The position numbers and the translations under genes were made by a program. From an uncultured Clostridia bacterium (GTDB lineage Bacteria; Bacillota; Clostridia; Oscillospirales; CAG-272), in the NCBI GenBank assembly GCA_944392615.1, contig CALXXF010000005.1, positions 1 to 64,000 of the forward strand: 64,000 bases of DNA, written 5' to 3'. Below, piece after piece: positions 15,996 to 26,056 of this stretch; position 1 is the first letter of the stretch, and each line of letters begins with the position of its first letter. The notes under the pieces were generated by a model that made no database searches, was not told where the DNA came from, and worked only from the letters and a program-made list of their open reading frames with translations.

Positions 15996-17822
15996 ATGTG
16001 CGGAATAGTTGGATATATAGGCGGCGAGCCTGCAGCTCCGCTGCTTCTTGACGGGCTTGAAAAGCTCGAATACCGTGGTTACGATTCGGCAGGCATCGCT
16101 GTTTTTGACGATGGCGCCATAAAAATAGTGAAGGCAAAGGGAAAGCTCTCGGTGCTGAAAAATCTCGTGGCGGGAAGAGAACTCACAGGATGCATCGGCA
16201 TTGGGCATACGCGCTGGGCTACACACGGAGAGCCGAGCGTGCCGAACGCGCATCCGCATTTCAATGCCAGCCGGACAATAGCTGTAGTGCACAACGGGAT
16301 AATAGAAAATTATACCGAAATGAGAAAGTATCTGAGCGAAAAGGGATACAGGTTTATATCAGACACAGACACAGAGGTCGTTGCTCATCTGCTCGACTAC
16401 TACTATTCAAAAACCAACGATCCCAAAGAGGCGATAAGCAGGATGCTCACCCGCATAGAGGGCTCTTATGCGCTCGGTATGCTGTTCGCAGATTTTCCGG
16501 ATACTGTCTTCGCGGCAAGAAAGGACAGTCCTCTTGCAATCGGGCTTGGCACCGGCTGCAACTTCATTGCTTCCGATGCGCCTGCCATAATAAAGCACAC
16601 AAGGGATGTAATTTACATCGGAAACAGGGAAATAGCGGAAATAAAGAAGGATTCCGTCGAGGTCTTCAATCTCGACCTTGAACCGCTGAAAAAAGAGGCG
16701 GTGCGCATAGAATGGGACGTGGAGGCCGCCGAGAAAAACGGATTTGAGCATTTCATGCTAAAGGAAATATACGAGCAGCCCGCCGCAATAAAGAATACCG
16801 TTTATCCGAGAATTTCGGGATCCGAAATAAATCTTGACGAAAGCGGTCTTTCCGACGACGATTTCAGCCGATTCAAAAAAATATACGTGGTTGCCTGCGG
16901 CTCTGCTTACCATGCCGGAGTCGTTGGAAAGTATGTTATTGAAAAGCTGGCGCGAATACCGGTGGAAACAGACCTTGCAAGTGAATTCAGATATCGCGAT
17001 CCGATATACGAGAAGGACGCGCTCTGCGTTGTGATAAGTCAGTCCGGTGAAACAGCCGATACACTGGCTGCGCTCAGGGAGGCAAAGAAGCACGGAGTAT
17101 TCACGCTTGGCATAGTCAACGTCGTTGGAAGCAGTATAGCCAGGGAAGCCGACGGAGTCATATATACGCATGCCGGTCCGGAAATATCGGTGGCTACAAC
17201 AAAAGCGTACAGCGCTCAGCTCGCTGTGACTTATCTTCTCGCCCTCAAGCTCGCAAGACTGCGCGGAACGCTTGATGACAAAGAATACAGAGATTATGTG
17301 GATGAGCTGAAAACGCTTCACGAGAAGGCGGCGCAGCTTCTCGGCGATAACGAAGATATACAGAGATACGCAGCCGGAAAAGCAGGAGAAAGGGATATTT
17401 TCTTCATAGGAAGAGGCATAGATTACGCTGCGGCTCTTGAGGGCTCGCTCAAGCTCAAGGAGATATCGTATATCCACTCCGAGGCATACGCCGCAGGAGA
17501 GCTGAAGCACGGAACCATTTCGCTTATAGAAAAAAACACTCTTGTCATATCCCTTGCAACACAGCCGGATCTCTTTGAAAAAATGAAGAGCAACTCGGAG
17601 GAGGTCGCCTGCCGCGGCGCGGATGTGTTCATGATAACTCAGGCAGAGGCGCAGGCTGACGAAAAGGCGGATTTTTCGGTTTCCATACCCGATGTGCTGC
17701 CCGCTTTCTCTGCGTCGCTCTCGGTCATACCATTGCAGCTCTTCGCTTACTACGTCTGCCTGACAAAGGGGCTTGACGTCGATAAGCCGAGAAATCTGGC
17801 AAAAAGCGTCACTGTGGAATGA
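15996..17822 (+). CDS. glmS: glutamine--fructose-6-phosphate transaminase (isomerizing)
   Basis: 608 residues, full length. The Ntn glutaminase domain (residues 1-220) has Cys2 as nucleophile (MCGIVGYIG) and GHTRWATHG. Two SIS isomerase domains follow (CGSAYHAG, SQSGETADT; GRGIDYAAALEGSLKLKE) and the end is the usual LAKSVTVE. It makes glucosamine 6-phosphate from fructose 6-phosphate and glutamine. The leader between glmM and glmS is only 78 bases, so a glmS ribozyme is not present here. The ribosome site AGAGGA sits 9 bases before the ATG. Confidence 0.97.
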   Translation: MCGIVGYIGGEPAAPLLLDGLEKLEYRGYDSAGIAVFDDGAIKIVKAKGKLSVLKNLVAGRELTGCIGIGHTRWATHGEPSVPNAHPHFNASRTIAVVHNGIIENYTEMRKYLSEKGYRFISDTDTEVVAHLLDYYYSKTNDPKEAISRMLTRIEGSYALGMLFADFPDTVFAARKDSPLAIGLGTGCNFIASDAPAIIKHTRDVIYIGNREIAEIKKDSVEVFNLDLEPLKKEAVRIEWDVEAAEKNGFEHFMLKEIYEQPAAIKNTVYPRISGSEINLDESGLSDDDFSRFKKIYVVACGSAYHAGVVGKYVIEKLARIPVETDLASEFRYRDPIYEKDALCVVISQSGETADTLAALREAKKHGVFTLGIVNVVGSSIAREADGVIYTHAGPEISVATTKAYSAQLAVTYLLALKLARLRGTLDDKEYRDYVDELKTLHEKAAQLLGDNEDIQRYAAGKAGERDIFFIGRGIDYAAALEGSLKLKEISYIHSEAYAAGELKHGTISLIEKNTLVISLATQPDLFEKMKSNSEEVACRGADVFMITQAEAQADEKADFSVSIPDVLPAFSASLSVIPLQLFAYYVCLTKGLDVDKPRNLAKSVTVE

Positions 17823-17847
17823 CCCCGTCGGGAGCAAAGTGGTATTC

Positions 17848-17975
17848 TCACAAAATGGCGCTTTGCAAAAGAGGCTTTTCACAAAATAGTGCTTTCACAG
17901 AAGAGTTTTTCATAAAATGGAGTTTTTGCAGAAGAGCCTTTTCATAAAATGAGGCTTTCGCGAATTTCGCCAAAA
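17848..17975. repeat. 31-bp degenerate tandem repeat, 4 copies
   Basis: Units starting with CACAAAATGG or CATAAAATGG begin at about 17849, 17880, 17911 and 17943, right after glmS. The copies are well diverged. Confidence 0.75.
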
Positions 17976-18052
17976 AGTGTTTTCGACAAAGAACGCTTTG
18001 GGACGTCCCTGAGTGATGCGGAAACAGAAGGAAGTAAAGATAATATAATTAA

Positions 18053-18096
18053 AATGCGCCGGGGTGACATTTTATCGGTCACTCCGACGCATTTTT
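18053..18096. terminator. bidirectional terminator between glmS and kinase gene
   Basis: AATGCGCCGGGGTGAC pairs with GTCACTCCGACGCATT; T-rich tails follow on both strands (TTTTCGTT and TTTTAATTATATT). Confidence 0.85.
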
Positions 18097-18104
18097 CGTT
18101 ATGT

Positions 18105-18183
18105 GTGTAATTTTCCGTTATGCGTGTAATTTGTAGTTTTGCATGTAATTGCCGTTTTGCGTGTGATTTGTAGTTTTGCGTTT
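18105..18183. repeat. 18-19 bp tandem repeat, 4 copies
   Basis: Units GTGTAATTTnnnGTTTTGC start at 18105, 18124, 18143 and 18161, directly after the terminator. The sequence differs from the 31-bp array on its other side. Confidence 0.8.
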
Positions 18184-18322
18184 GCTGCCATACCCAACGG
18201 CAGGGTGCGTTTCAGGGGCACATAAAACGCATACCGACGCCGCCTTCTTATCCAGGTACGCGTCTGCACGCATGCCGAAGTATGAATCAGCCCGTTCTGC
18301 GGCGCCCGGCCGCCCCTTCCTA

Positions 18323-18952
18323 TCACTCCTGTTTTTGCTGTTTTGAAAAGAACGGGATGTCAAGCTCCGAAAACCATCCCGGAATATCGGTGTCAGCATC
18401 CTCGACATGCCCGCCTCTGACAAGAGCCACCTGTCTGAACCTGAAGGTGTTGTCGTAAAAATATATTTCGTCACACTCGGATATAAGCGGTATGAGAAAT
18501 TGCTTCATTTCGGCATATCTCTTTTCCATTACTCTTTCATCAATGCCGTGTCCTCCCGCCTGGACTCTTTTCCGCACCCGCTCTTTGGCAATGTCAAGCT
18601 CCTCGATACCGATATAGTACAGTATAACCCGGAATCCTTCTCCTTTTGCCTTTCTGGCGAATTTGACTATTGCCTGACCCGGAAGAGTCGTTTCCTGATG
18701 AAATGTCTGCCCGCTGTCTATGCACTCTGACAGCTCCTTCATCGCCTGTCTGGCAGCTTTTATCTGAACGAGGTTGTCCTTCCAGTCTCCGAGCTTTGCC
18801 GCTATGTCGTCTATGCTTATGCGGCGTCCGAGTTCGACGGTGTCCTTGAGAATGCCGTAAAGAGCAGTCTTCCCGGAGCCGTTTATTCCGGCAAAAATTA
18901 TATATTTTTTCCCTGATGTGCCGGGACTTACGGCGGCACCTTCCGCTTCCAT
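18323..18952 (-). CDS. zeta-toxin-like P-loop kinase
   Basis: 209 residues. Walker A is GINGSGKT at about residues 23-30. Asp residues follow in ISIDDIAAK, then QETTLPGQ as in zeta-type kinases, and a lid-like segment KRVQAGGHGIDERVMEKRY with the conserved GGH and Arg. Zeta toxins phosphorylate UDP-sugars of the peptidoglycan pathway. Many chromosomal relatives have unknown targets, so toxicity is inference. There is no epsilon-type antitoxin, but a 56-codon gene lies 80 bases upstream on the same strand. The start at 18952 has AGGAAAGGCGGAG 5 bases upstream. Confidence 0.75.
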   Translation of the reverse strand: MEAEGAAVSPGTSGKKYIIFAGINGSGKTALYGILKDTVELGRRISIDDIAAKLGDWKDNLVQIKAARQAMKELSECIDSGQTFHQETTLPGQAIVKFARKAKGEGFRVILYYIGIEELDIAKERVRKRVQAGGHGIDERVMEKRYAEMKQFLIPLISECDEIYFYDNTFRFRQVALVRGGHVEDADTDIPGWFSELDIPFFSKQQKQE

Positions 18953-19032
18953 AAAAACTCCGCCTTTCCTCGTGATGCGCTGTCTGCCGCAGCAGTGTCA
19001 TCCGGTTTGCCGCAGATGCGGTCCGGGATACC

Positions 19033-19203
19033 TCAAAGCAGCTTCTTGCCCACGATTTTTTCCTGGTCTATCTGCAGTTTAAGATTTATGAGAGTTCTGT
19101 AAAATGCCCGTTCTTCGCGCACAGACGACTTTACGAGCATTTTTTCAAGGTCCTTTACGGACAGGCGGCAGAATGTGGGGTACATATCGCCGGGTGAATC
19201 CAT
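19033..19203 (-). CDS. small protein upstream of zeta-like kinase
   Basis: 56 residues, no membrane segment, mostly helical and charged (RLSVKDLEKMLVKSSVREERAFYRTLINLKLQ). Start 19203 is chosen because AAAGGA would touch the alternative ATG at 19215 but lies 12 bases from this one. I do not recognise a family. The same orientation and short gap suggest co-transcription with the zeta-like kinase, and an antitoxin or adaptor role is possible but unproven. Confidence 0.55.
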   Translation of the reverse strand: MDSPGDMYPTFCRLSVKDLEKMLVKSSVREERAFYRTLINLKLQIDQEKIVGKKLL

Positions 19204-19623
19204 TTCCGTGACCATTCCTTTCTTAGAAATACCTTTTTCACAGTCCTGACAGCCCTTTTCGGGAATTCATAACATCTTTTGCCGGCTTGCCTCCGAGCTG
19301 AAACAGCCCGCCTGACGGCATTTCTACATCGGCGCGCTGAAGATGGTTTTCTGATGTTGCCGTTTATCGTCAACTATCCCTGCGGTAACTGCACCTGCGG
19401 TAACTGTTCGTGCGGTTTCCGAATATGCCGCCAACGTGCCCCTGACTCAGACGGGCGCGCTGCGGCACAGATAAAAATGCTGCTTTATGGTTTTACCTCA
19501 CTTTTGTATCTGTTCGCTCATATTTTACCACAAAAGGCGCGTTTTTGCAACCATATTGTGCAATGTTTTGAAAATATGTATTCCATTTCACGTTATATTT
19601 TACAAATAATTCGATAAAACGAC
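19204..19623. other. intergenic spacer
   Basis: It contains the divergent promoter area of the small gene and low-quality open frames only. A short imperfect repeat (TGCGGTAACTG) occurs near 19380-19420. I see no supported gene. Confidence 0.45.
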
Positions 19624-19652
19624 TTTACAAACGCATCAAAAAATGATAAACT
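19624..19652 (+). promoter_or_regulatory. promoter of the PFOR gene
   Basis: TTTACA (19624-19629), 17 bases, TAAACT (19647-19652). It leaves a leader of about 200 bases before the PFOR start in which I see no known riboswitch. Confidence 0.6.
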
Positions 19653-19858
19653 ATAAGTGGTATGCAGAGTCTGCAAATGCCGGGCCTGCGGCGCTTGTGC
19701 CGTATCCCGGAGGACATTCCGGACAAGACCGATGTCATCCGCTCTTTTTCGCTCTTCTTCGGCATGTCTGCGCAGCCGCGCCTTAGGACGGCGCCGGAGT
19801 CTGCTACCCTTTTATGCTGTAAAAACGGACAAAATAAATTTCATACACGGAGGATTTT

Positions 19859-22800
19859 ATGTCAAGAACCAAAGTTTCTATGGACGGTAATACCGCCGCC
19901 GCGCATGTAAGCTATGCGTTTACGGAAGTTGCCGCCATCTATCCCATCACCCCCTCCAGCCCCATGGCGGAGATGACCGACTCGTGGTCAGCCGCAGACA
20001 GGAATATTCTGGGCAAGCCTGCCAGAAACATTTTCGGGGAAAAGGTGAACGTGGTCGAGATGCAGTCTGAAGGAGGAGCTGCCGGCGCCGTGCACGGTGC
20101 TCTTGCAGCCGGAGCTCTTACAACTACATACACCGCGTCACAGGGACTTCTGCTCATGATCCCCAACATGTACAAAATAGCGGGCGAGCTCCTTCCCTGC
20201 GTCATCCATGTTTCCGCCCGTTGCGTAGCCTCGCACGCGCTCAATATCTTCGGCGATCATTCCGACGTGTACGCATGCCGTCAGACCGGCTTTGCAATGC
20301 TCGCCGAAACAAACCCCCAGGAGATAATGGACCTCGGTGCAGTTGCTCACCTTTCTACCATCAAGGGAAGAGTTCCTTTCCTCAACTTCTTTGACGGCTT
20401 CAGGACATCGCACGAGATACAGAAAATTGAGGTCTGGGATACGGAGGACCTTGCCGAAATGGTGGACTGGGACGCTATTGCCGCTTTCCGCAAGCGCTCT
20501 CTCAATCCCGAACATCCGGTGCTCCGCGGCTCGGCTGAGAACGGAGACATCTTCTTCCAGCACAGAGAAGCATGCAACAGCTACTACAACGCTCTTCCTG
20601 CAATCGTGGAAGAGTACATGAACAAGGTAAACGAAAAGATCGGCGCCAACTACGGGCTCTTCAACTACTACGGCGCGCCTGACGCCGACAGAGTCATAGT
20701 CGCGATGGGCTCTATCTGCGACGTCGCCGAGGAAGTCATTGACTATCTCAGCGCCAAGGGCGAAAAGGTCGGACTTGTTAAGGTTCGTCTGTACCGTCCT
20801 TTCTGCGCGGACAAGCTCTCTGCGGTCATCCCCGCAAGCGTCAGAAAAATAGCCGTCCTTGACAGGACGAAGGAACCCGGAGCTCTCGGCGAGCCCCTCT
20901 ATCTCGATGTAGTCGCCGCACTCTCAAAGCAGGGCAGGGGCGATATCAAGGTCGTAGGAGGCAGATACGGCCTCGGCTCCAAGGACACTCCTCCGTCAAG
21001 CATTTTCGCTGTATATGAAAACCTCAGCGTCGCTGAACCCAAGACCAGCTTCACCATAGGAATAGTGGACGATGTGACAGGCTGCTCGCTTGAGGAAAAG
21101 GCTTGCCCCGATACCTCTGCTCCCGGAACCATTTCATGCAAGTTCTGGGGTCTCGGAGGCGACGGAACCGTCGGCGCAAACAAGAACTCAATAAAGATAA
21201 TAGGCGACCACACCGACAAGTATATTCAGGCTTACTTCCAGTATGACTCCAAGAAGACAGGCGGCGTCACCATTTCCCACCTGCGTTTCGGCGACACACC
21301 AATAAAGAGTCCCTACTACGTTACAAAGGCGGACTTTGTCGCCTGCCACAACCCCTCATACATGGTAAAGGGCTTCAAGATAGTGAACGATGTCAAGCCG
21401 AACGGCACCTTCCTTCTCAACTGCCAGTGGAGCGCTGAGGAGCTTGACAAGCATCTCAACAACGAGACGAAGGCGTATATCGCCAACAACAACATAAAGT
21501 TCTATATCATCAACGCCATTGACAAGGCAATTGAGATAGGAATGGGCAAGAGGACGAACACCATTCTTCAGAGCGCGTTCTTCAAGCTCGCCGGAATCCT
21601 TCCGATAGACGAGGCTGTGGGATACATGAAGTACATGGCTAAAAAGAGCTATCAGAAGAAGGGCGACGCCGTTGTCGAGCTCAACTACAAGGCGATAGAC
21701 GCAGGCGTTGACGCCGTTGTGGAGGTCGCGGTTCCCGAAGCATGGAAGACCCTTTCCGAGCAGGCGCCGGAGGCTGCCGCTACAGGCGAGCGCAAGGACC
21801 TTGTCGATTTTGTAAACAAGATCGTTGAGCCGGTGTCCAAGATGGACGGAGATTCGCTCCCCGTTTCGGCGTTTACCAAGTATGCAGACGGCACATTCCC
21901 GCAGGGCTCCGCGGCTTATGAAAAGCGCGGCGTAGCTGTTACTGTGCCCGCATGGCATCCCGAAAACTGCATCCAGTGCAACCAGTGCGCTTATGTTTGC
22001 CCGCATGCTACGATCCGTCCCTTCGCGCTCAACGAAGAGGAGGTTGCCAAGGCGCCCGCTTCCATGCAGTACACCGCCAAGATGATAGGCAAGGGATGCG
22101 AAAATCTCAAATTCACGATGGCTATATCCCCGCTCGACTGCATGGGCTGTGAGCTCTGCGTCAAGGCATGCCCGACAAAGCCTGAAAAGAGAGCTCTTAC
22201 CATGGAGCCTCAGGAGAGTGTGCTCTTCCAGCAGGAAGCATTCGATTACGCCGTTGCCAACGTTTCCAAGAAGCCGCTGCCCTTTGCCGAGACTACCGTA
22301 AAGGGAAGCCAGTTCAATCAGCCTCTCCTTGAGTTCTCCGGTTCATGCGCAGGCTGCGCCGAGACATCATATGCAAGACTTGTCACACAGCTCTTCGGCG
22401 AGAGGATGTATATATCAAATGCTACCGGTTGCTCCTCAATTTGGGGCGGCTCGGCTCCGGCGACCCCGTACACCGTAAACCGCGAAAGCGGACGCGGTCC
22501 CGCGTGGGCGAACTCCCTCTTTGAGGACAATGCCGAGCACGGCTACGGAATATATGTAGGTCAGAAGACGGTGCGCAACAAGCTCATCGGTCTTGTGAAG
22601 GGTCTTGACTACAGCTCCGACCCTGCAAAGCAGGCGATCATCGATACGTATCTTTCCACTCTTGACGACAGTAAGGCAAACTTCGAGGCATCTGCCGCTC
22701 TGGTGAAGATGCTTGAAAAGTCTGTCTGCGACCAGCCGTGTGATTGCTGCAAGGCAGAAAGAGAAATTCTTGCCGAGCGCGACTATCTCTCCAAGAAGAG

Positions 22801-23449
22801 CATATGGATATTCGGAGGAGACGGATGGGCATACGATATCGGCTTCGGAGGTCTTGACCATGTCATTGCGTCGGGCGAGAACGTCAATATCTTTGTATTT
22901 GACACCGAGGTCTATTCCAACACAGGAGGACAGGCTTCCAAGTCCTCACAGATAGGCCAGGTCGCTCAGTTCGCCGCCGCCGGTAAAGCTATAGGCAAGA
23001 AGAATCTCGCCGAGATAGCTATGTCTTACGGCTACGTATATGTCGCACAGATAGCCATGGGCGCCGATATGAATCAGACAATAAAGGCGCTTGTAGAAGC
23101 AGAGGCGTACAACGGTCCTTCAATCGTCATCGGATATGCTCCCTGCGAAATGCACGGAGTCAAGGGCGGTATGACAAACTGCCAGCTTGAAATGAAGCGC
23201 GCTGTAGAGGCCGGTTACTGGCACTTGTTCCGCTTCAACCCCGCCGCCAAGCTTGAGGGCAAGAATCCCTTCACTCTTGACAGCAAGGCTCCCACGGCAG
23301 ACTATACCGACTTTATCAAGAGCGAGACCCGTTATGCAAGACTTGTACAGCAGTTCCCCGAAAGAGCAAATGAGCTCTTTGAGAAGGCTGTCAAGAACGC
23401 TCAGGCAAAGTACGACAGACTCACGAAGTACAGCAAGCTCTACGAATAA
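19859..23449 (+). CDS. nifJ: pyruvate:ferredoxin (flavodoxin) oxidoreductase
   Basis: 1196 residues, the usual single-chain homodimeric form. It oxidises pyruvate plus CoA to acetyl-CoA and CO2 and reduces ferredoxin, the central step of anaerobic energy metabolism. Domain order: pyrimidine-binding domain (YPITPSSPMAE), transketolase C-like domain, gamma domain, then an 8Fe ferredoxin-like insert with Cys704/707/710/714 and Cys761/764/767/771. The TPP domain follows, with Cys830/833 of the proximal cluster (SCAGCAET) and the Mg/TPP motif GDGWAYDIGFGG ... YSNTGGQ. The ribosome site is GGAGG. A strong terminator follows, so it is transcribed alone. Confidence 0.98.
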   Translation: MSRTKVSMDGNTAAAHVSYAFTEVAAIYPITPSSPMAEMTDSWSAADRNILGKPARNIFGEKVNVVEMQSEGGAAGAVHGALAAGALTTTYTASQGLLLMIPNMYKIAGELLPCVIHVSARCVASHALNIFGDHSDVYACRQTGFAMLAETNPQEIMDLGAVAHLSTIKGRVPFLNFFDGFRTSHEIQKIEVWDTEDLAEMVDWDAIAAFRKRSLNPEHPVLRGSAENGDIFFQHREACNSYYNALPAIVEEYMNKVNEKIGANYGLFNYYGAPDADRVIVAMGSICDVAEEVIDYLSAKGEKVGLVKVRLYRPFCADKLSAVIPASVRKIAVLDRTKEPGALGEPLYLDVVAALSKQGRGDIKVVGGRYGLGSKDTPPSSIFAVYENLSVAEPKTSFTIGIVDDVTGCSLEEKACPDTSAPGTISCKFWGLGGDGTVGANKNSIKIIGDHTDKYIQAYFQYDSKKTGGVTISHLRFGDTPIKSPYYVTKADFVACHNPSYMVKGFKIVNDVKPNGTFLLNCQWSAEELDKHLNNETKAYIANNNIKFYIINAIDKAIEIGMGKRTNTILQSAFFKLAGILPIDEAVGYMKYMAKKSYQKKGDAVVELNYKAIDAGVDAVVEVAVPEAWKTLSEQAPEAAATGERKDLVDFVNKIVEPVSKMDGDSLPVSAFTKYADGTFPQGSAAYEKRGVAVTVPAWHPENCIQCNQCAYVCPHATIRPFALNEEEVAKAPASMQYTAKMIGKGCENLKFTMAISPLDCMGCELCVKACPTKPEKRALTMEPQESVLFQQEAFDYAVANVSKKPLPFAETTVKGSQFNQPLLEFSGSCAGCAETSYARLVTQLFGERMYISNATGCSSIWGGSAPATPYTVNRESGRGPAWANSLFEDNAEHGYGIYVGQKTVRNKLIGLVKGLDYSSDPAKQAIIDTYLSTLDDSKANFEASAALVKMLEKSVCDQPCDCCKAEREILAERDYLSKKSIWIFGGDGWAYDIGFGGLDHVIASGENVNIFVFDTEVYSNTGGQASKSSQIGQVAQFAAAGKAIGKKNLAEIAMSYGYVYVAQIAMGADMNQTIKALVEAEAYNGPSIVIGYAPCEMHGVKGGMTNCQLEMKRAVEAGYWHLFRFNPAAKLEGKNPFTLDSKAPTADYTDFIKSETRYARLVQQFPERANELFEKAVKNAQAKYDRLTKYSKLYE

Positions 23450-23474
23450 AAAGAAAACGTCAAGGCATAAAAAG

Positions 23475-23508
23475 AAAAGCCCTCCATTTTGTGCGGAGGG
23501 CTTTTCTT
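23475..23508 (+). terminator. terminator of the PFOR gene
   Basis: AAAAGCCCTCC pairs with GGAGGGCTTTT across a 9-base loop, 26 bases after the stop. Confidence 0.92.
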
Positions 23509-23851
23509 ATGCTGTTTATGAAATGCAGGTGTCTTGTGAATCTCTGGTGCTTTTCTCACGTGGATGTGGGTGCGAAAATATCGGGACAGAGCCGTGTACA
23601 GGACTCTACAGCGCGGCATGCTTCCTGTGTATAACGAGCCCTCCTGGAGAAAAAAGTCATCGCCGGGCTCTTTCGCTTGCGTATCAGGAGAGCGGAGTGT
23701 TTCACGGTTATTCCTGGCGTTTGGCGGTTGCGTTTTAGATCCTACGATATTTACACCTTTGGGTGCGTGCTTAAGCGACAGGTGTACTACGCACTCTTCT
23801 GAAGCGCACCCTTCAGGGTCTCACCGCTTCGGACACTGTTTGGAGATACTG
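23509..23851. other. spacer between PFOR and yitT-like genes
   Basis: The two genes converge here. I see no gene, tandem repeat or clear terminator for the minus-strand gene in these 343 bases. Confidence 0.45.
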
Positions 23852-24685
23852 TCAGGGTGTGTTGTCGGACGGAATTGAGGAAAAAAACGCATCCGGGTCT
23901 GTGTCGAGGATCAGGCTGCTCATTTTCCGAAAATCCGAGCGCGCAGATGTGAAAAGCAGCGCTGTGAAATCCCTTCCTTCCATGCTTCCGTCTATTACAA
24001 AGGGACGTATGTGAAATTCTCCGGCGAGTTTTTTTTCTATAACAGAGCAACGCCCGCTCAATACAAGCACGCTTATCCTTCTTCTGCCCATTCGCAGAAC
24101 CCTGTCGAAAGCAACACTGAATACAAGAACCGTTACCATGGAATAAAGAGCCTTTTCGATACTGCGTGTAAACAGAGCGTTAAGAGCCACGACCGCCCCG
24201 TCACCTATTAAGAATATCGCTCCGGGCTTGAGGGCAGGGCGCTTTTTATTTATTATTTTTACTAAAATATCTACTCCCCCTGTGCTGGCGCCGCCTCTGA
24301 AAATCATGCCCACCCCGGCGCCGAGCAATGCGCCGCCGAAGAGCGCGCATAAAAGTATGTCTGACGAAGGAGGGCCCAAAAGAGCCACTATGCCGTCTAT
24401 CCCCAATGTAAGCAGCGATGACAGCACGGTTGCTGTCACTGTGGATAGCATGAATACAGGACCAAAGAATATAAGCCCTGCCACCAGCACCGGAATGTTG
24501 AGAAAGAGAAAAAGAAGTCCTGAGGAGATCCCCGAAATGCCTGAAAGTATTATTGCAATCCCGGAAACTCCTCCGCCTACTATTTCAACGGGCGAAAGAA
24601 AAAATCCGACCGCCGCTGAGAACAAAACACTTCCCGAGATGATTTGCAAAACGGCAAGTGTACGTGAAGCGGCGGTCTTTTTCAT
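23852..24685 (-). CDS. YitT-family membrane protein (DUF161/DUF2179)
   Basis: 277 residues. Five to six membrane segments fill residues 10-190 with the YitT signature (PVEIVGGGVSGIAIIL, FRGGASTGGVDILVKII). A cytosolic DUF2179 domain follows (VLVLSGRCSVIEKKL). The family is widespread in Firmicutes and its function is unsettled; a transporter or sensor role has been proposed. AGAGGA precedes the ATG by 5 bases. It is divergent in function from its neighbours and shows no operon partner. Confidence 0.9.
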   Translation of the reverse strand: MKKTAASRTLAVLQIISGSVLFSAAVGFFLSPVEIVGGGVSGIAIILSGISGISSGLLFLFLNIPVLVAGLIFFGPVFMLSTVTATVLSSLLTLGIDGIVALLGPPSSDILLCALFGGALLGAGVGMIFRGGASTGGVDILVKIINKKRPALKPGAIFLIGDGAVVALNALFTRSIEKALYSMVTVLVFSVAFDRVLRMGRRRISVLVLSGRCSVIEKKLAGEFHIRPFVIDGSMEGRDFTALLFTSARSDFRKMSSLILDTDPDAFFSSIPSDNTP

Positions 24686-24862
24686 GGCGATCCTCTTTCT
24701 GTGCGTCCTCTGTCCCGAGCCTGCTGAAAATCTTCCTCACTCCCGCCCGCTTTTCGGTCCTGACGGCGGAAGAAGCGAATTTTTTGATTTTCGCGTCGTC
24801 TACCGCCGTGTTATACATAAGAGGTATACAGGATAAGCCGGATGCAGAAGGAAGGAAACGCG

Positions 24863-26056
24863 CTACACGTTGTCCGGAGAAGGGACGACAAGCGGCAGCG
24901 GGAACCATGAGGCGGTAAATCCGGGCAGGTTATACGAGCTTCTCCTGTAAAATCCGAAGAGCAGCGCCTGCGCCTCGTTCTGGGACAGCTTTACGCAAGG
25001 AATGCCTTCTGCTGACTTTTCCTGTGACGTTTTGTCGAGGCTTTCTATCAGACAGGCTTTGTCTTTTACCTTTATTTTTAGTATTTCCCGTGATTTTATA
25101 CCGTCTATATCGAGTATAAGCTCTCCGTCGCAAATAGTGGAATATGACGCCTTCAGACGAAACAGCGCGCGTATCAGCTTTTCCCAGTTCAGAATGAGAA
25201 AGCACTCGTTTGAGACGCACACAACATTTTCAGACAGTGGCTCAAGCGCGTCGGAGATACCTGTTTCATACGGAGGCACCGCTATCGACGCCGAATGAAA
25301 TTTTTGTGCTATGCAGGCTGCAAATAATGCGGTGTCCTCTGTTTCGTAGGGATAAAATTCGCTTATTCCGTCGCCGTCGTTTTCCCGGATACACCAGCCG
25401 GCGGGTCTTGAATTTTTGTAGAAGACATATGGCACTGCCTGCCATGTTGTCAGTATATCGTACAGGTCGTCTCTGTTTCTGCGCACGAAAAAGCTGCGGT
25501 TGTTCATGTGGTCGCAAAGCTCGTCAAGGAGCGCCTGGTCACTGCATCCGAGTCGCTCAATGCTCAGTTCGCCTGCCGGCTCAGGCATTACTGCAAAAAC
25601 AGTTCTGGCTGAGAGATTGAAATACCTCATTCCGCTGCACTTTTCGTAGCCGAAATGGTTGTATCTGTGCCTCTTTCCGCTGAGTACGGAAAGGTCGATA
25701 CCGTCCTTTATCATGTCTGAAACCGCCGCGTTCATAAGCGCTTTCATCGTGCCCTGCCCTCTTTTCTCAGGGTGCGACGCTACATTTCCTATTCCGGTGC
25801 AGCTGAATCTTTCCCCGGCAATCACATATTCAAGCGGAAATGCGCCTACTGCCCCGGTTATCTTGTCGTTTTCAAGCGAAAAATATGTAAAATCCTCCGG
25901 ACGGCGTCCGTGCTTGTATAATTTTGGCAGCAGCTTTCTGAATGATGACGAGTGTCCGTTCATTCCGAACACGTAGTTTATAAAATCAATGTAATCCTCA
26001 TTGTCGGGTCTGTTTCTGAAGTCCTGTTTTTCAGGAAGGCCTTTTCTTATTATCAT
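24863..26056 (-). CDS. Eis-like GNAT acetyltransferase
   Basis: 397 residues. The N-terminal GNAT fold (residues 1-150) has the acetyl-CoA motif GNVASHPEKRGQGTMKALM and the second-fold signature HRYNHFGYEKC. A second degenerate GNAT-like part and a C-terminal sterol-carrier-like domain follow (RLKASYSTICDGELILDIDG ... CVKLSQNEAQALLFGFYR). Eis-type enzymes acetylate amines of aminoglycosides, polyamines or peptides; the substrate here is unknown. No strong ribosome site is seen before 26056. Confidence 0.85.
   Translation of the reverse strand: MIIRKGLPEKQDFRNRPDNEDYIDFINYVFGMNGHSSSFRKLLPKLYKHGRRPEDFTYFSLENDKITGAVGAFPLEYVIAGERFSCTGIGNVASHPEKRGQGTMKALMNAAVSDMIKDGIDLSVLSGKRHRYNHFGYEKCSGMRYFNLSARTVFAVMPEPAGELSIERLGCSDQALLDELCDHMNNRSFFVRRNRDDLYDILTTWQAVPYVFYKNSRPAGWCIRENDGDGISEFYPYETEDTALFAACIAQKFHSASIAVPPYETGISDALEPLSENVVCVSNECFLILNWEKLIRALFRLKASYSTICDGELILDIDGIKSREILKIKVKDKACLIESLDKTSQEKSAEGIPCVKLSQNEAQALLFGFYRRSSYNLPGFTASWFPLPLVVPSPDNV

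Noticed and set aside
19279-19617. 112-codon plus-strand frame with a CGNCTCGNCSCG motif
   Set aside because: The Cys-rich part comes from a small DNA repeat. There is no ribosome site, and the rest is not protein-like.
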